The notes beneath the pieces were generated by a model. That model had not been told where the DNA came from and searched no databases. It saw only the letters and a list, made by a program, of their open reading frames with translations. DNA of 64,000 bases from Tetrahymena thermophila SB210 (Eukaryota; Ciliophora; Oligohymenophorea; Hymenostomatida; Tetrahymenidae): contig NW_002476347.1 of assembly GCF_000189635.1 (NCBI RefSeq), positions 79,832-143,831 of the forward strand. The letters run 5' to 3'. This document shows, one piece after another, positions 39,901-50,898 of this stretch (positions are counted from its first letter, which is position 1; each line of letters begins with the position of its first letter). A program made the translations under genes and the position numbers.

Positions 39901-41938
39901 GCAACGTTTAATGATTTCGTTAGAAATTTTGTGCAATAAACCTGAAATACGCTCCTATGAATTGTAATAATCAGAATGTTCCCAAATCATACGAACTCTG
40001 TTCAATAGAGAGGGTAGAATAGATGGAATTTCACGAGGAGTAGCCTTTTCAAGTTAACGGCATGAATCAAAAAGAGAATTCAAGAAATCTAAGTTGTTTT
40101 CTGCTTCAACTGATCCTGAGTTTATGTTTTTAGTTAATTCTTCAAAGGAAGGTACATAAGAACTATCAACTATTTTTAATATTTGTATGATGCGTTGTAA
40201 ATCAGGATTAACCAATTGTCTTTAAATATTTTATAAATTATTTTTTCTTCTTCTCCAGTAAATAATTTCATCTTGAGGTCCTGCATTTTCATTATCTTGT
40301 TAGGAGTCTTAATTGTTAACAATTTCTTTAATTTATCTGTACCAATAAATCAAAGTAGTTTCTAATCTTTAAATTAAATCTTTATCTAAAGAGGTAGCCT
40401 AAGTATCACTGAGATCTTCTTTAGGAATATAAAGTTTTGTGTAGCCTTCATTTTATTAGGAAGCCTCGGTGAGAGTAGCCATAAACTAATAGAAAAATAT
40501 AAATAAAATAAATAAATTGTTGTAAAAAAAGTAAATTTAATTACTTTGTGAAGTTAGGCAATGAACTCCTTCTTGACATTTTCTGGCCAAGCAGTGTCAG
40601 TGTAGATTTAAGGATTGTAGACATCATCCATCAATTTAAGAAGACTCTAGATGTGATTTTATTAAACTGACCCATGAGTGATAAAATCATCAATATTACC
40701 AACTTCAAAATTGACAATATGTTCATTTTGGTATTTAGTGAAGAAATAAAAATCAGGATCATAAGATTCTTCAGTTAAAATAGGAGGATCTACAAAGTTA
40801 TACTTGAGTCCATCTTTTTCTACCCAGAAATAAATATTCCTAATTTACAAATTTATTTTTTATTTTTATTAAATTTTATTAATTTATTAATTACTTGTGT
40901 TATTAATCTCCAAAAAATTAGCTGATTTGGTAGTCAAGTTCTTCATTCCATAGCTTCTCATCAAATGCATTTAAACCTTTTTCCAATTACTCCATTACCC
41001 AGGTTATTTTCTCCCCTATTTAAAAAATATATTTTAATATTTTACTATTTAAATGATCAAAAAAATAATGAAAGTTAAATTTTTAAATGGATTCTAAAAT
41101 TATTTTTAATAATTTTTTATTTGAAAGTTAAACTGATTGAATTTCTTTAATTATTTGATAATATTTAAGATTGTGAATTAAGAAATAATTATTTTCATTG
41201 ATATTAAAAAGTAAATTAAAAATTAAGTGGTTTTATAATTTTTTCAAATATAAGTTGTACTTTTACTGATACTTTGTATTAATTTTATTTATAAAGCAAT
41301 ACAATTAAAAGACCATTAAATACAATTATCTTTCATTCAATTTGTATGGGTTATGTGTTGTATTAAAACAAGCAAATATTTGGCCAGCTTGCATAAAAAT
41401 TTAAATAATGCTCAACTAATAAGACTAAAAGATATTCGGTTGATTAGTTTCATTACTTTTATGTATCGCAAATAAGAAAAATGTACTAAAAGAAACATAG
41501 TACAACCTTCTTAACTTGAATGAAAATAAACCTATAATATAAAAATATAAAAATCTTACTTGTTTCTTAAGAAATTTATTAAACTCCTCTTTTGTTTTGT
41601 TGGTCTTGCTGGCTGCTATCTTGAGATTATTATTTAACTACTTATCTCTTTACCATTTTTGTAACTACTCTTACAGAAGGAACTTCAGAAGGGTCTTTTC
41701 CATTCTTTTCAGCTTCTTTTCTCAACTCTTCAAGCTCTTCTGCAGGAATATTTTCTTCTACTTCTTCTTCTACATCTTCGTATTATTCTTTATTGCCTTC
41801 ATTTTCTTCTCCGTTTGCATGGTTGCCATTTACCTAATTACCATTTGTATTGGTTTCCATACCATTTTAAGACTAATTTTAGTCCACTTATTCTTAATTA
41901 TTATCATCTTGTTGATGATTATTTTCGTTATCACTCAT
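24933..41938 (-). CDS. Dynein heavy chain, complete, probably axonemal
   Basis: Motor subunit that uses ATP to walk on microtubules; 4805 aa, 27 exons, 14418 nt. Exons in coding order: 41560-41938, 40895-41015, 40545-40839, 39603-40485, 38942-39540, 38240-38863, 37364-38186, 36845-37263, 36221-36785, 35729-36158, 35413-35665, 34925-35348, 34447-34863, 33478-34312, 32832-33327, 32435-32772, 31710-32359, 30876-31573, 30384-30818, 29574-30255, 28754-29512, 28090-28692, 27443-27943, 26659-27389, 26315-26523, 25384-26253, 24933-25311. An acidic Asn/Gln/Glu-rich N-terminus (about 110 aa) precedes the tail domains. P-loops: AAA1 GPAGTGKT (about residue 2030, with CFDEFNR), AAA2 [10 protein letters not shown] (2337), AAA3 GNTGTGKT (2687), AAA4 [10 protein letters not shown] (3030). 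The coiled-coil stalk is at about 3230-3650. The C-terminus has [11 protein letters not shown] and RGTALLMSL. From memory these endings resemble the inner-arm I1 beta class (DNAH2-like); that class call is inference. Confidence 0.96.
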
Positions 41939-42848
41939 TCAAATTTTATTCAAATAACTTGGAAAAACTAAATATTTTAAAAAATGGATTATTTGTTATT
42001 GTTCTTTAACATAATTTATTTTTATGCTATTTATTATTTATTTTACGCTAATATCACTTTTAAATATTTTGCCAAAAACAACTAAAAAATGATGGATTAT
42101 TAGCTAAAAAATATTATTTTACTTTAAAAAGAATGAACTTATGAATAAGATGGGGCTTTATAATCTTTTTTACTCTAAGGCGTTGTTTAAAGGGACTTTT
42201 ATATTTAAATTATCAATAAAAGCTTCTATGAAAGATTTCCCTCTTGTTTTTCTTTGAATTTTTGTTAATTTAATAATTAAATATTTTTTAAAGTTTCTAT
42301 CAATAATAAATAATGAACAATTGATCATTTATATAGAAAAGTATAGAGCACATACTAATTTACATTAATTTTTTGAATTATTTATAAGAAATAAACAACT
42401 AAAAGGACAGTTTTACAAGATTTTATCAATACCATAAAATAATAATAAATAAATAAATAAATTTTTTAATATTGAATTATATTTTCATATGAGATATCTT
42501 TTCATTTTTAAATATATTCATTCATTTTCCTTTTCAACTTCAAATCAAAACACTTCTTTGCATCTTAAAAAATATTTAAAAGCTTTAAAATTATTATATA
42601 TAACATTTATATATTTCCTTTTTATTCAAAAGAATATTTATTATTTTTAAGAAGTTATTTCTTAAATTAAATACATTTTTTTTGAGGCTTTTAAAAATGA
42701 GCTTTTTGTTTATTTTGTTTACTGTTTGCTTTTATTTTTATATTTTACTTTAAAAAATATTTACTTTAATATTTATTCCTTTTGCTATCCAATCTATAAA
42801 AATTCTATTTGTTGACCTAGAGAATTCTGTTTTAGATTCTCATAATTA
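41939..42848. other. Intergenic, dynein start to tRNA array
   Basis: About 900 bases, AT-rich. It should hold the dynein promoter (minus strand) on the left. Near 42805 the conserved tRNA 5' flank begins. No protein gene or further RNA gene recognised. Confidence 0.6.
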
Positions 42849-42922
42849 GCCCGTGTAGCTCAGTTGGTTAGAGCGCGAGTCTCATAATCTCGAGGCCGAG
42901 GGTTCGATCCCCTCCGCAGGCA
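42849..42922 (+). tRNA. tRNA-Met (CAU), elongator, copy 1
   Basis: A 74-nt cloverleaf with discriminator A. Anticodon loop CTCATAA reads CAU, so Met. The anticodon arm with its T-T mismatch at 31-39 resembles yeast elongator tRNA-Met, and the acceptor differs from initiator type. Internal promoter boxes are visible: A box TAGCTCAGTTGG and B box GGTTCGATCCC. A T-run directly after it serves as Pol III terminator. Acceptor position 4 pairs C with A, an odd mismatch. Confidence 0.97.
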
Positions 42923-43085
42923 TTTTTTATTTTATTCCAAGGTGAAAATCAAACATAGCGAAAAATATTTCAAAATTTATTTAATTTCGTAAGATTGCTT
43001 GTGAACAAAAGAAAAGTTTTATTTTTTTCAATAAACAAATTCTATTAGTTGACCTAGTGTATTCCATTTTAGAATATCATAATTA

Positions 43086-43159
43086 GCCCGTGTAGCTCAG
43101 TTGGTTAGAGCGCGAGTCTCATAATCTCGAGGCCGAGGGTTCGATCCCCTCCGCAGGCA
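43086..43159 (+). tRNA. tRNA-Met (CAU), elongator, copy 2
   Basis: Identical by eye to copy 1 over all 74 nt, with its own T-run terminator and a diverged version of the same 5' flank. It starts 237 bases after copy 1. Confidence 0.97.
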
Positions 43160-43303
43160 TTTTTTTATTTTATTATAAACGAAGATAGAAAATTGAAAAA
43201 CATATTTTTAACTTATAATATTAAATACTATTTCAAAAAATGACTTTTTTACTCAAATTTTAAAAGTTATCCTAGAGAATTCTGCTTTAGATTCTCATAA
43301 TTA

Positions 43304-43377
43304 GCCCGTGTAGCTCAGTTGGTTAGAGCGCGAGTCTCATAATCTCGAGGCCGAGGGTTCGATCCCCTCCGCAGGCA
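43304..43377 (+). tRNA. tRNA-Met (CAU), elongator, copy 3
   Basis: Identical to copies 1 and 2; starts 218 bases after copy 2. The 5' flank CCTAGAGAATTCTGCTTTAG matches copy 1 closely. T-run terminator follows. Confidence 0.97.
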
Positions 43378-43537
43378 TTTTTTATTTTACTAAAATTGAG
43401 AATCGAATATATGAAATATAATTGCAATTTATTTAAAATATCATTAGATTGATAATAAACAAAAAAAGTTTTACTTTTAAAAATAAACATATTGTATTAG
43501 TTAACCTAGCATATTGCAATTTAGATTCTCATAATTA

Positions 43538-43611
43538 GCCCGTGTAGCTCAGTTGGTTAGAGCGCGAGTCTCATAATCTCGAGGCCGAGGGTTCGATCCC
43601 CTCCGCAGGCA
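43538..43611 (+). tRNA. tRNA-Met (CAU), elongator, copy 4
   Basis: Identical to the other three; starts 234 bases after copy 3. The 5' flank is the most diverged of the four. T-run terminator follows. Confidence 0.97.
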
Positions 43612-43617
43612 TTTTTT

Positions 43618-44289
43618 ATTTACTAAAAAAAGACTGAAAATATAGAAAGAAATCATTTTTAAATAAATAAAAACTAATTAAAATAATTGGTTTTAAGTTC
43701 TAGGCACTTTTAATTATAACAACTGTCCATTTCATTTAAATACATTTGATTTAGCAAGTATATATATTTAGTAAAATATCAAATATAAAAGTACTTAATA
43801 AATGAATATATATATATATGTGTGTTAATTACAAAATAATTTATATTTTTTAAAAATTTTTAGTGAGAGATAAATTATAAGAAGGATTTTACGATGATTT
43901 CTAATAAAAATCAAAAGAAATTATAATTAGGAATAAAGTTTAAATAGCGAAAAAAGAAAAAATTTACAATGAGCTAAATGATTCTTAAAAAGTGATTAGG
44001 ATTTAGTGAGAGTGAATAAATGAAAATAAAATTATTTTGAAAGAAAAATGATGAGCAATATTTTTTGTATTTTTTTGAATTTTTAAAATTGATTTTTATC
44101 TAAAAAATTAATTCAAAAGATTTTTTAAATTCTAATTAATTGAAAAATATTCTTTTTATTTTTCCTTAAGTTTTTAGAAAGTTAATTTTCCTATTTCTAA
44201 ATATTTTTTATTATTTTTTTATAATTAATAAATTTGATAAATTTTCTCTTAAATATTTCACTAAAAAAGCAAAATATTTTTAATATAAA
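43618..44289. other. Intergenic, tRNA array to first family gene
   Basis: About 670 AT-rich bases. A Lys-rich open stretch near 43890-43990 has no motif and is not called. Expected to contain the promoter of the gene at 44290. Confidence 0.55.
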
Positions 44290-45465
44290 ATGGATATTTA
44301 AGTTAAGTAAGAATATGATGAGCATATACAAACATAATAAAATTATTTTCTATTTAACTTCAATGAAAAATAGTTTAATGATGTAAAGGATAAAGAACAA
44401 TTTTATATGGAGCTATACTAATAAATCTATTAATAAATTATTAATTATAAACTTAAAATTCATTTTAATTTACCTAAAGTAAATGAATACTAATCTGGTA
44501 TGTGTTTTGTACTCAAAAGGCCATCTAACTCTAGTTTAGGAAGAATAATTAACGGTATGAATGCCTCTAAATATTATAATTGCTAGAAAGGTTTAGTATG
44601 CTATATAGGCCAATTAGCTTATCTTGATGGTTATTTCAGATACAATAAGACCTTAGGGATTAGAGTAGTCAGATTTGCTAGCAAAAATCAATTATAACTA
44701 AACGAGGATATACTCAAATACATAGACTTTGTTCTAATTCATATATTTGTTAGAGATATATCTGATGAAAATCAATTAAAATAAAGTGCATTTAAAGATG
44801 CAAATAATTGTTCAAGGAAGGTTTAATCACTATAAAACTATGATTATAATGGATATATGGAAAAAGAGTCTTCTGATTCTGAAGAGAAAACGTTTAATCC
44901 ACGTTTGATAAAATATGAAAAATTAAACAATAATGCGAGATAATTAGTTAAATCATAGAGCTAAATGTACTTTGATGGGAGAGATATTTAATTAAAATTA
45001 AATGATGAAACATAAATACAGAGTAAATATGGATAAGAATAAAGACGAAAAATTATTTTAAAAAGTAATTAGATCAAGATAGTAAAAAAATAGTCAACAA
45101 TAGAATAATAGAAATAGAATTTTGAATTTCCTTCATAGAAGATCATCGTTAAATAATAAAATGAGAGGATAATTACAAATATTTAACAAAAACAAGAAAA
45201 TAGTTTATGCATGAATAGGGAATATAATTAATATTTGGGAGAAAATAACTAAATTTAATAGATGTTATTTTAACTATTCATATAAAACAATGATCTTTAA
45301 TAAAAATTAATAGAAAAAGAAATCTCACAAAAAAAGGGAGAATTGATCGAGCTAGAAGCAAAATTATAAAAGCTAGTAGAGGAAAAAGAAGAATATATCA
45401 GGTCTCCAAAGTTGCTTAACTTATATTAAATGTTATCTAGTGAACAAAAAATTTAATTTAGCTGA
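44290..45465 (+). CDS. Unrecognised family protein A1 (intact)
   Basis: Single-exon gene, 391 aa (1176 nt), from ATG 44290 to TGA 45463-45465. I do not recognise it. Visible parts: a short polar N-terminus; a domain at about residues 18-160 starting YFLFNFNEKQFND and containing SGMCFVLKRPSNSSL, IGQLAYLDGYF, TLGIRVVRF and YIDFVLIHIFVRD; a Gln/Asn/Ser-rich middle with an acidic patch; and a C-terminal amphipathic helix region with QLFIQNNDLQQKL and KLVEEKEEYI. The paralogue at 48004 shares both ends. The alternating beta pattern of the domain with a conserved helix after it could fit an OB-fold, but that is a guess. No signal peptide or membrane segment seen, so probably soluble. Confidence 0.75.
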
Positions 45466-46019
45466 TGTTTTACATCTTTATTGCTAGTTAAAACTAAATA
45501 TTTGAGATATTATTAATCTTTTTTGTTGTTAATATATTAAATTTATGTCTGTTGTTTATTTTTAAATGAATAATTAATTTTTATTCTTCAATTTATATAA
45601 AAAACAATATTTTTTAAATGGAATTATAATATTTAATCATGTTGTTTATTTTTGAAAATATTATCTTAAAATATTGTAATTAATTGTAATTTAAAATATT
45701 ATTATTTAGCTAATTTCTGATGTAAAGCTAACTAACTAATTTGATTTTTGATAAAATTTAACTTAATATGCCTGATAGTATAAAGATACTTTCATAACTA
45801 AGCTAAAATGTTATCCCTATTATTATAGCAAGGATTTTATTTTATAAGAATTCTTAAACATATCAAAAAGTAATTAAAACAAAAAAAAATTGATTAGCTA
45901 GAAATTAAACAAAAAAGTAGAAATGAAAATAAAATTTAGTGTAGAATAAGAGCACAGCAAAGAAAATCATAATAAGAATATTTATATTTATAATTTACAA
46001 AAACAATTTTTTATATAAA
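45466..46019. other. Intergenic
   Basis: About 550 AT-rich bases after family gene A1. No gene or motif seen. Confidence 0.55.
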
Positions 46020-46480
46020 CAAAGATATAGAAGCTTACAACATGATGATATTTCATAAGATTTATCAACTACTAATTAATCGGGTATTTACCATGTATGA
46101 TGGATTTCTAAAAAAGATAAATATGAAGCAGTGATATGCTTCGTAATTAAAAGTGAACCCTGTGTTGAGTTATCGATAATCATAAAGCTTGTAAGGTTTA
46201 TATCATATTAATAAAAGAATAATTAATAAGAAATAAGTTTCTTACAAAGGTCTATTAGCATATCTAGATCGCTATTTTGAATCTGTATATTGTTTAGGGA
46301 TTAGAGTATAGAACTTAGTATGTAAGAAACAGACTAAAGGAAGTTAACATTTCTTAAGTGTTTAGATATTACTTTAATCGATTGTTATCATAAGCACAAG
46401 TTTTTGAAGCATGTTTTAGTGATAAATCTTAAATTTATGATTTTAAAGAGTAAACTACATATAAGTTTAGTTATATGATT
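46020..46480 (+). pseudogene. Decayed family copy P1
   Basis: Family similarity is scattered over the three plus-strand frames. It includes AVICFVIKSEPC (matching GMCFVLKRPSN of gene A1) and KGLLAYLDRYFESVYCLGI (matching IGQLAYLDGYF and TLGIRVVRF). These pieces are in order but separated by frame changes and in-frame TGA, so no intact protein is possible. No intron with good borders restores it. Placed here by order of motifs; the limits are approximate. Confidence 0.55.
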
Positions 46481-46559
46481 CAGATAAAAATTTTTGTTTA
46501 CATCATCCTTCATTAAAATAAATAAAGTAATATAATGTAGAACAGGAAGTTAGTTGAAT

Positions 46560-47470
46560 TAACTATAAATTTAAGATCGGATTCTTAGTGTATAAGTATC
46601 CTAATAAAGATTATAATGAAGAGGATATGCGCTTAATTTTAAAAGACCATCAATCTCTATCCTAAGTAATATTATATATGGTATGAATGGAGCGACAGCG
46701 TACAAAGGAAAGTTTGTCAAATAGGCGAATTAGTGTATCTCGATGACCGTTTAAAGTCTGATAAGAAATTAGGAATCAGAGTTGTAAAATTTAAAAATTA
46801 AAAGTATTACTAGGAAAATGAATGTTCACAATATTTTAAATATATGCTAACTCACATATAAGAGAGATATTACATAAAAAACTAATTAAATAAAAAGGTA
46901 TACTAAATGATGGAATATGAAGATAAAGAGGACTCTGTATACATTATACCTTAGTAAGAATACATTATTTAAAATGAGCAACCTGTCAAAATAAATGTTT
47001 TCAATCAGCAGAATAATTTAAATTTTAAGAGGATTACAAGTCAGCAAAAGCAATTTATAAAAATGAAAAAAGTGTCTATGAAAAGCTTCTAAATTCATTT
47101 TTAAAATAAAAAAATTAGTAAAATTTTATTGGAGAATCAATTTAAGAAAAGCAATAGCAAAATTAATCCTACTAATTATAAATAATATTAAAGTAAAAAT
47201 AAGAGAATATGACTAAACATAATTAATTTAAGACTAACAGCTCTAATTTAAATATAAAAATTGAAAAGAAGCCAAACAAAGTAAATAATGATTAAATCAT
47301 TACATATCAATTGATTATCTAGAATAATGAAATCAAGTAATAATTATTGTAAAAATAAATTGAGTAAACGAAGAAATAATTACTAGATTAAGAATAAAAA
47401 TTAATGCAATTAAGATAAGGAATTGAAAACTTAACGAAACATCCAAATCAAATAAATTAAAAAGAATATC
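46560..47470 (+). pseudogene. Decayed family copy P2
   Basis: Second broken copy directly after P1. The domain is recognisable in two frames: GYALNFKRPS then IIYGMNG, followed after a frame change by VCQIGELVYLDDRLK and KKLGIRVVKFKN. A Gln/Asn-rich middle and a C-terminal helix segment (LIIQNNEIKQQLLQ) also match the intact members, with at least one more frame change between. It keeps the full architecture, so decay is probably fairly recent. Limits approximate. Confidence 0.6.
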
Positions 47471-48003
47471 TTTTAATTATTAAACTATATTTTTTTAAAC
47501 TGTTTTAATTATTTAATAAAACTAAATCTTATTTTTTTATTTGCTTCATTCAATCTAGCAAAATTAAATATTTTGCATATTATTTTAAAAGTATTTAATA
47601 AATTATTTTATGATATCATTTTATCTTTCTTAAATATGAGTTATAATGAATTTTATTTTTTCTATAAATATTTAAGAGATGCAAATTTTATTTATTAAAA
47701 AATTTTAAGATTACTTCTTTTAATTTTAATTCTATCAAAGGCTATTATGAAATTTAATTTTGTTATTAATCTGCTTAATCTTCTAAATTTTCTATGCATT
47801 TAATTAAAGAAAATATTATTAATTTTCATGTAAAAAGTGTCTTTATATTTTGATGTTGCGAATGAATATCTTGCTTGTTATATTTTTAATACAAAATATT
47901 AAATTTCAAAATAATTTATAATTTTTTGATTTTTTAAATTAATTAATTAGTTAAAAGTAGAAAAAAATAATAAAGAATCTTAATTAGCTAGCTATATTCT
48001 AAA
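47471..48003. other. Intergenic
   Basis: About 530 AT-rich bases before family gene A2. Nothing recognised; probably holds its promoter. Confidence 0.55.
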
Positions 48004-49170
48004 ATGAATAACAATATCATAATTAAGAAAGAATAAGTAGATCCAATAGAAGAATAATAAGACTATTTTCATTTAGAATTTAGTGAAAAATATTTTAATA
48101 GTCTAGAAAATAAAGAAAAATATTATTTGGATGTTTATAGCCGCATTTATGATTTGATATAGAGTAAAAAACTAAAGATGTATGATGATTTTCCAAAATA
48201 AGTGATATATCAATCAGGAGTTTGTTATGCGGTAAAAAGACAAGTTAATTCATCATTAGATAGAATTATTATTAATATGAGTGGGTCTAGATATTATAGG
48301 TGCGATAAAGGAAAAGTTTATAACATAGGTTCTCTGGTTTATCTTGATGGATTTTTTAAATTTGATAAAAAGCTTGGAATTAGAGTGGTCAGAGTTTTTA
48401 GTAAAAGCTAAAAGCAACTTAACTAAGAAGTCTAAAAATTTATAGATATCATTTTAGTACACATATATAATAGAGATCTAGAAAATGGAAACTACAAATA
48501 AAAAACCATAGATGAAGTTTATAGCAAATCAAAATAAAATTATTAGAATAATGAAGATTCAAATAGCATGATAGATGAAGATCAATCAGATATATATGAA
48601 TCAGAACCATATATGCCACCCTCTTAAATATAATAAAAACTAAACCAATAAGTATTATAAAAATCATTAAAAGAAAATTAAAATTAAGAAGAATTTGAAT
48701 ACATTGAACAACCTTAAAAAATAAAAGACAATAAAATAAACAAAGATGAGTCAGACCGCTTTAAATAGCTTTCTTTACAAAACTTGTAAGTAGACGTAAT
48801 AGCAAATATGCCTAAATAATAACTAAAACCAGAGTTAAAATAGCAATAACTTTAGTAATAAGGCAATATTAATTTTGAATATAATTTAGATAGCTAATTA
48901 AGTTTAAAAAGTGAAATAAAATTAAATATAGACGAAAAAAACTAAGTTCAATAAGCGCTTTATTTATTATACATGCAAAATAATGAACTTTAGTAAATAT
49001 TAACAAAAAGAGATATAGCATAAAAAAAGGCAGAGGTGGCGATGTTAGAATAAAAGTTAAATAAATTGGTTTAAGAAAAGGAATTATATACTTAATAACC
49101 ATAGTAATTAAATATAGCTTAAATTATATAAAATAATATAAAAAAAGAAGAGTATGATAACTAAAATTGA
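48004..49170 (+). CDS. Unrecognised family protein A2 (intact)
   Basis: Single-exon gene, 388 aa (1167 nt), ATG 48004 to TGA 49168-49170. Closest to the gene at 44290. The N-terminal domain (about residues 20-165) holds YFHLEFSEKYFNSLENKEKY, GVCYAVKRQVNSSLDRI, IGSLVYLDGFFKFDKKLG, IRVVRVFSK and FIDIILVHIYNRD. The middle is rich in Gln, Lys, Ser and Asp. The C-terminal helix has LYLLYMQNNELQQIL and KLNKLVQEKELY. Conserved hydrophobic strands separated by a variable loop suggest a small beta-barrel; I infer this only from pattern. No known catalytic motif, signal peptide or membrane helix seen. Function unknown. Confidence 0.77.
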
Positions 49171-50898
49171 TACAAGGAACATTTGCAATATATTTTATTA
49201 TGCAATTTTAGTAATTTTTATAGCAAAAAATTGTTTAACATTTGCTCGTCATATAATAGATAAGGGGAATTATTGCCGGTCAACCCATATTAATAACCAT
49301 AAAACCAAAAATTTAACGTAATTATTTACTTCATTTAAAAAGTTTAATTTTAAGGAGGTAGAATCTTTTTATGGTATCTCAAGTACTAATATTATTATTA
49401 AAATTGTATTGTTAATTAATACAAATGAGTATACTTAAATATCTAAAATTAAAATATTTATATTAAAAATAAAACTAAATAAAAAAATGTAAATTAAAAA
49501 ATTTTTTTGTTTGTAATTTATTTGTATTTAACTCAATTTCTTAATATTAAAAATTCTAAAATATTTTAAGATTAAAAAAATCAGATTAATAATAAATTGT
49601 CTATCTTTGGCTTTTATTTGATTAAATATTCATTAAATTGATCAGATAATTCTGATAAACTCAGTTTATTTTAAAATATTAAAAAAGTTCGCTAAAAAAT
49701 AAATCAAAATAATTAAATGTNNNNNNNNNNNNNNNNNNNNNNNNNNNNNNNNNNNNNNNNNNNNNNNNNNNNNNNNNNNNNNNNNNNNNNNNNNNNNNNN
49801 NNNNNNNNNNNNNNNNNNNNATCAAAATAATTAAATGTAAAATAGATTACTTGATATAAATTTTTACTAAGTATTTTATAAAAGCTATCAAGTCAACAAA
49901 AATCTGTTTTAAATAGCGTATTAAAAATATTAATTACAAAAATGAATGAATTTTTAATCCAAAAATATAAGATAAATTGTTAATTACCATAATTTATTTG
50001 TTATTAATGATCTTCAGAAAGCTATTTTTATCAAAACAAACATAAAATTTATAACTAAGTACATTTAAAAGTTAGAATAAATTTAATATATTGATACATA
50101 ACTAAATGCTATTATGTGTTTTTTTATATTAACATATATTTTTTCACATTCAGTATGCAACATATAATTGACATTATAGCTTAAAGATCTAATTAAGAAA
50201 ATAAAGATTAATAGTTTATTTATTATAAAACAATAAAAGATAAATAAGAATTTAAAACAGAAGCTAATAAATTTAATTTACTAAGTGGAATAAATAAAAT
50301 ATTTAATTTCAAAATAAATAGTCTCAAGTTAGCGTTAGGTATAGTTTCGTGCATTAAAATATTAAACTTTAATGAATAATGAATGAAGGGAGATGATATA
50401 TTTTAATTAAGAAAAGAGTAAAGATATTTATTAAATATATAGGAATATAGTTAAAAATAAGAAAAAATATCACTTTAATTTGAGAGTATTTTTGAATAGA
50501 CTATTTTCTTTAATATTTTTTGTTTTATTAAATTTTGATATTAAGAAGCAAATTCAAGCTTTCTACCTTTTTAATATTAATAAATTATTATGTTTAATTA
50601 TATAATTCAATCAGAATATTTTTTTTGTTTTTAATGGCAACTCCTTAATTTTTAACATTCAATATTTAATAGTTTAAAATGTTTATTTAAAAATTTATTT
50701 TACCCAACTTTTAATTGAAATGAAATTTATGTTTGATTTAAATTTTAAAAATAATTATCTTGATATTTTTATTAGAATAAGAATAATTATTTTAATTTTA
50801 TTTAAAATTTGAAATATTAAACAATTCTTATTCAATCAAGCTCAAAATATTTTCATTTTTTATTTTTTATATTTTTAATAATTAATTTTGTGTATATT
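49171..50898. other. Intergenic region with assembly gap
   Basis: About 1.6 kb of known sequence plus 100 N. AT-rich with no supported gene. Around 50280-50370 a short plus-strand stretch reads like an isolated LRR-type fragment (LGIVSCIKILNF), too short to call. Confidence 0.5.
49721..49820. other. Assembly gap, 100 N
   Basis: A run of exactly 100 N, the usual placeholder for a gap of unknown size. The 18 bases before it (49703-49720) and the 18 after it (49821-49838) are identical (atcaaaataattaaatgt), so the two contigs probably overlap and nothing may be missing. Confidence 0.95.

Larger units (their letters stand above)
42805..43617 (+). repeat. Tandem tRNA-Met array, four units
   Basis: Four units of about 220-240 bases. 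Each unit has a conserved 5' segment of about 40 nt (core TTGACCTAG, then TTTTAGATTCTCATAATTA) ending right at the tRNA, then the identical tRNA, a T-run, and an unconserved AT-rich spacer. Conservation confined to tRNA and 5' flank suggests either recent duplication with spacer decay or selection on an upstream element. Confidence 0.85.

Noticed and set aside
41597-41971. Plus-strand open frames over the dynein start
   Set aside because: Antisense of the acidic first exon, giving only Phe/Leu-rich low complexity.
50280-50370. Single LRR-like peptide SLKLALGIVSCIKILNF
   Set aside because: One isolated repeat without neighbours or splice borders; may be chance in AT-rich DNA.
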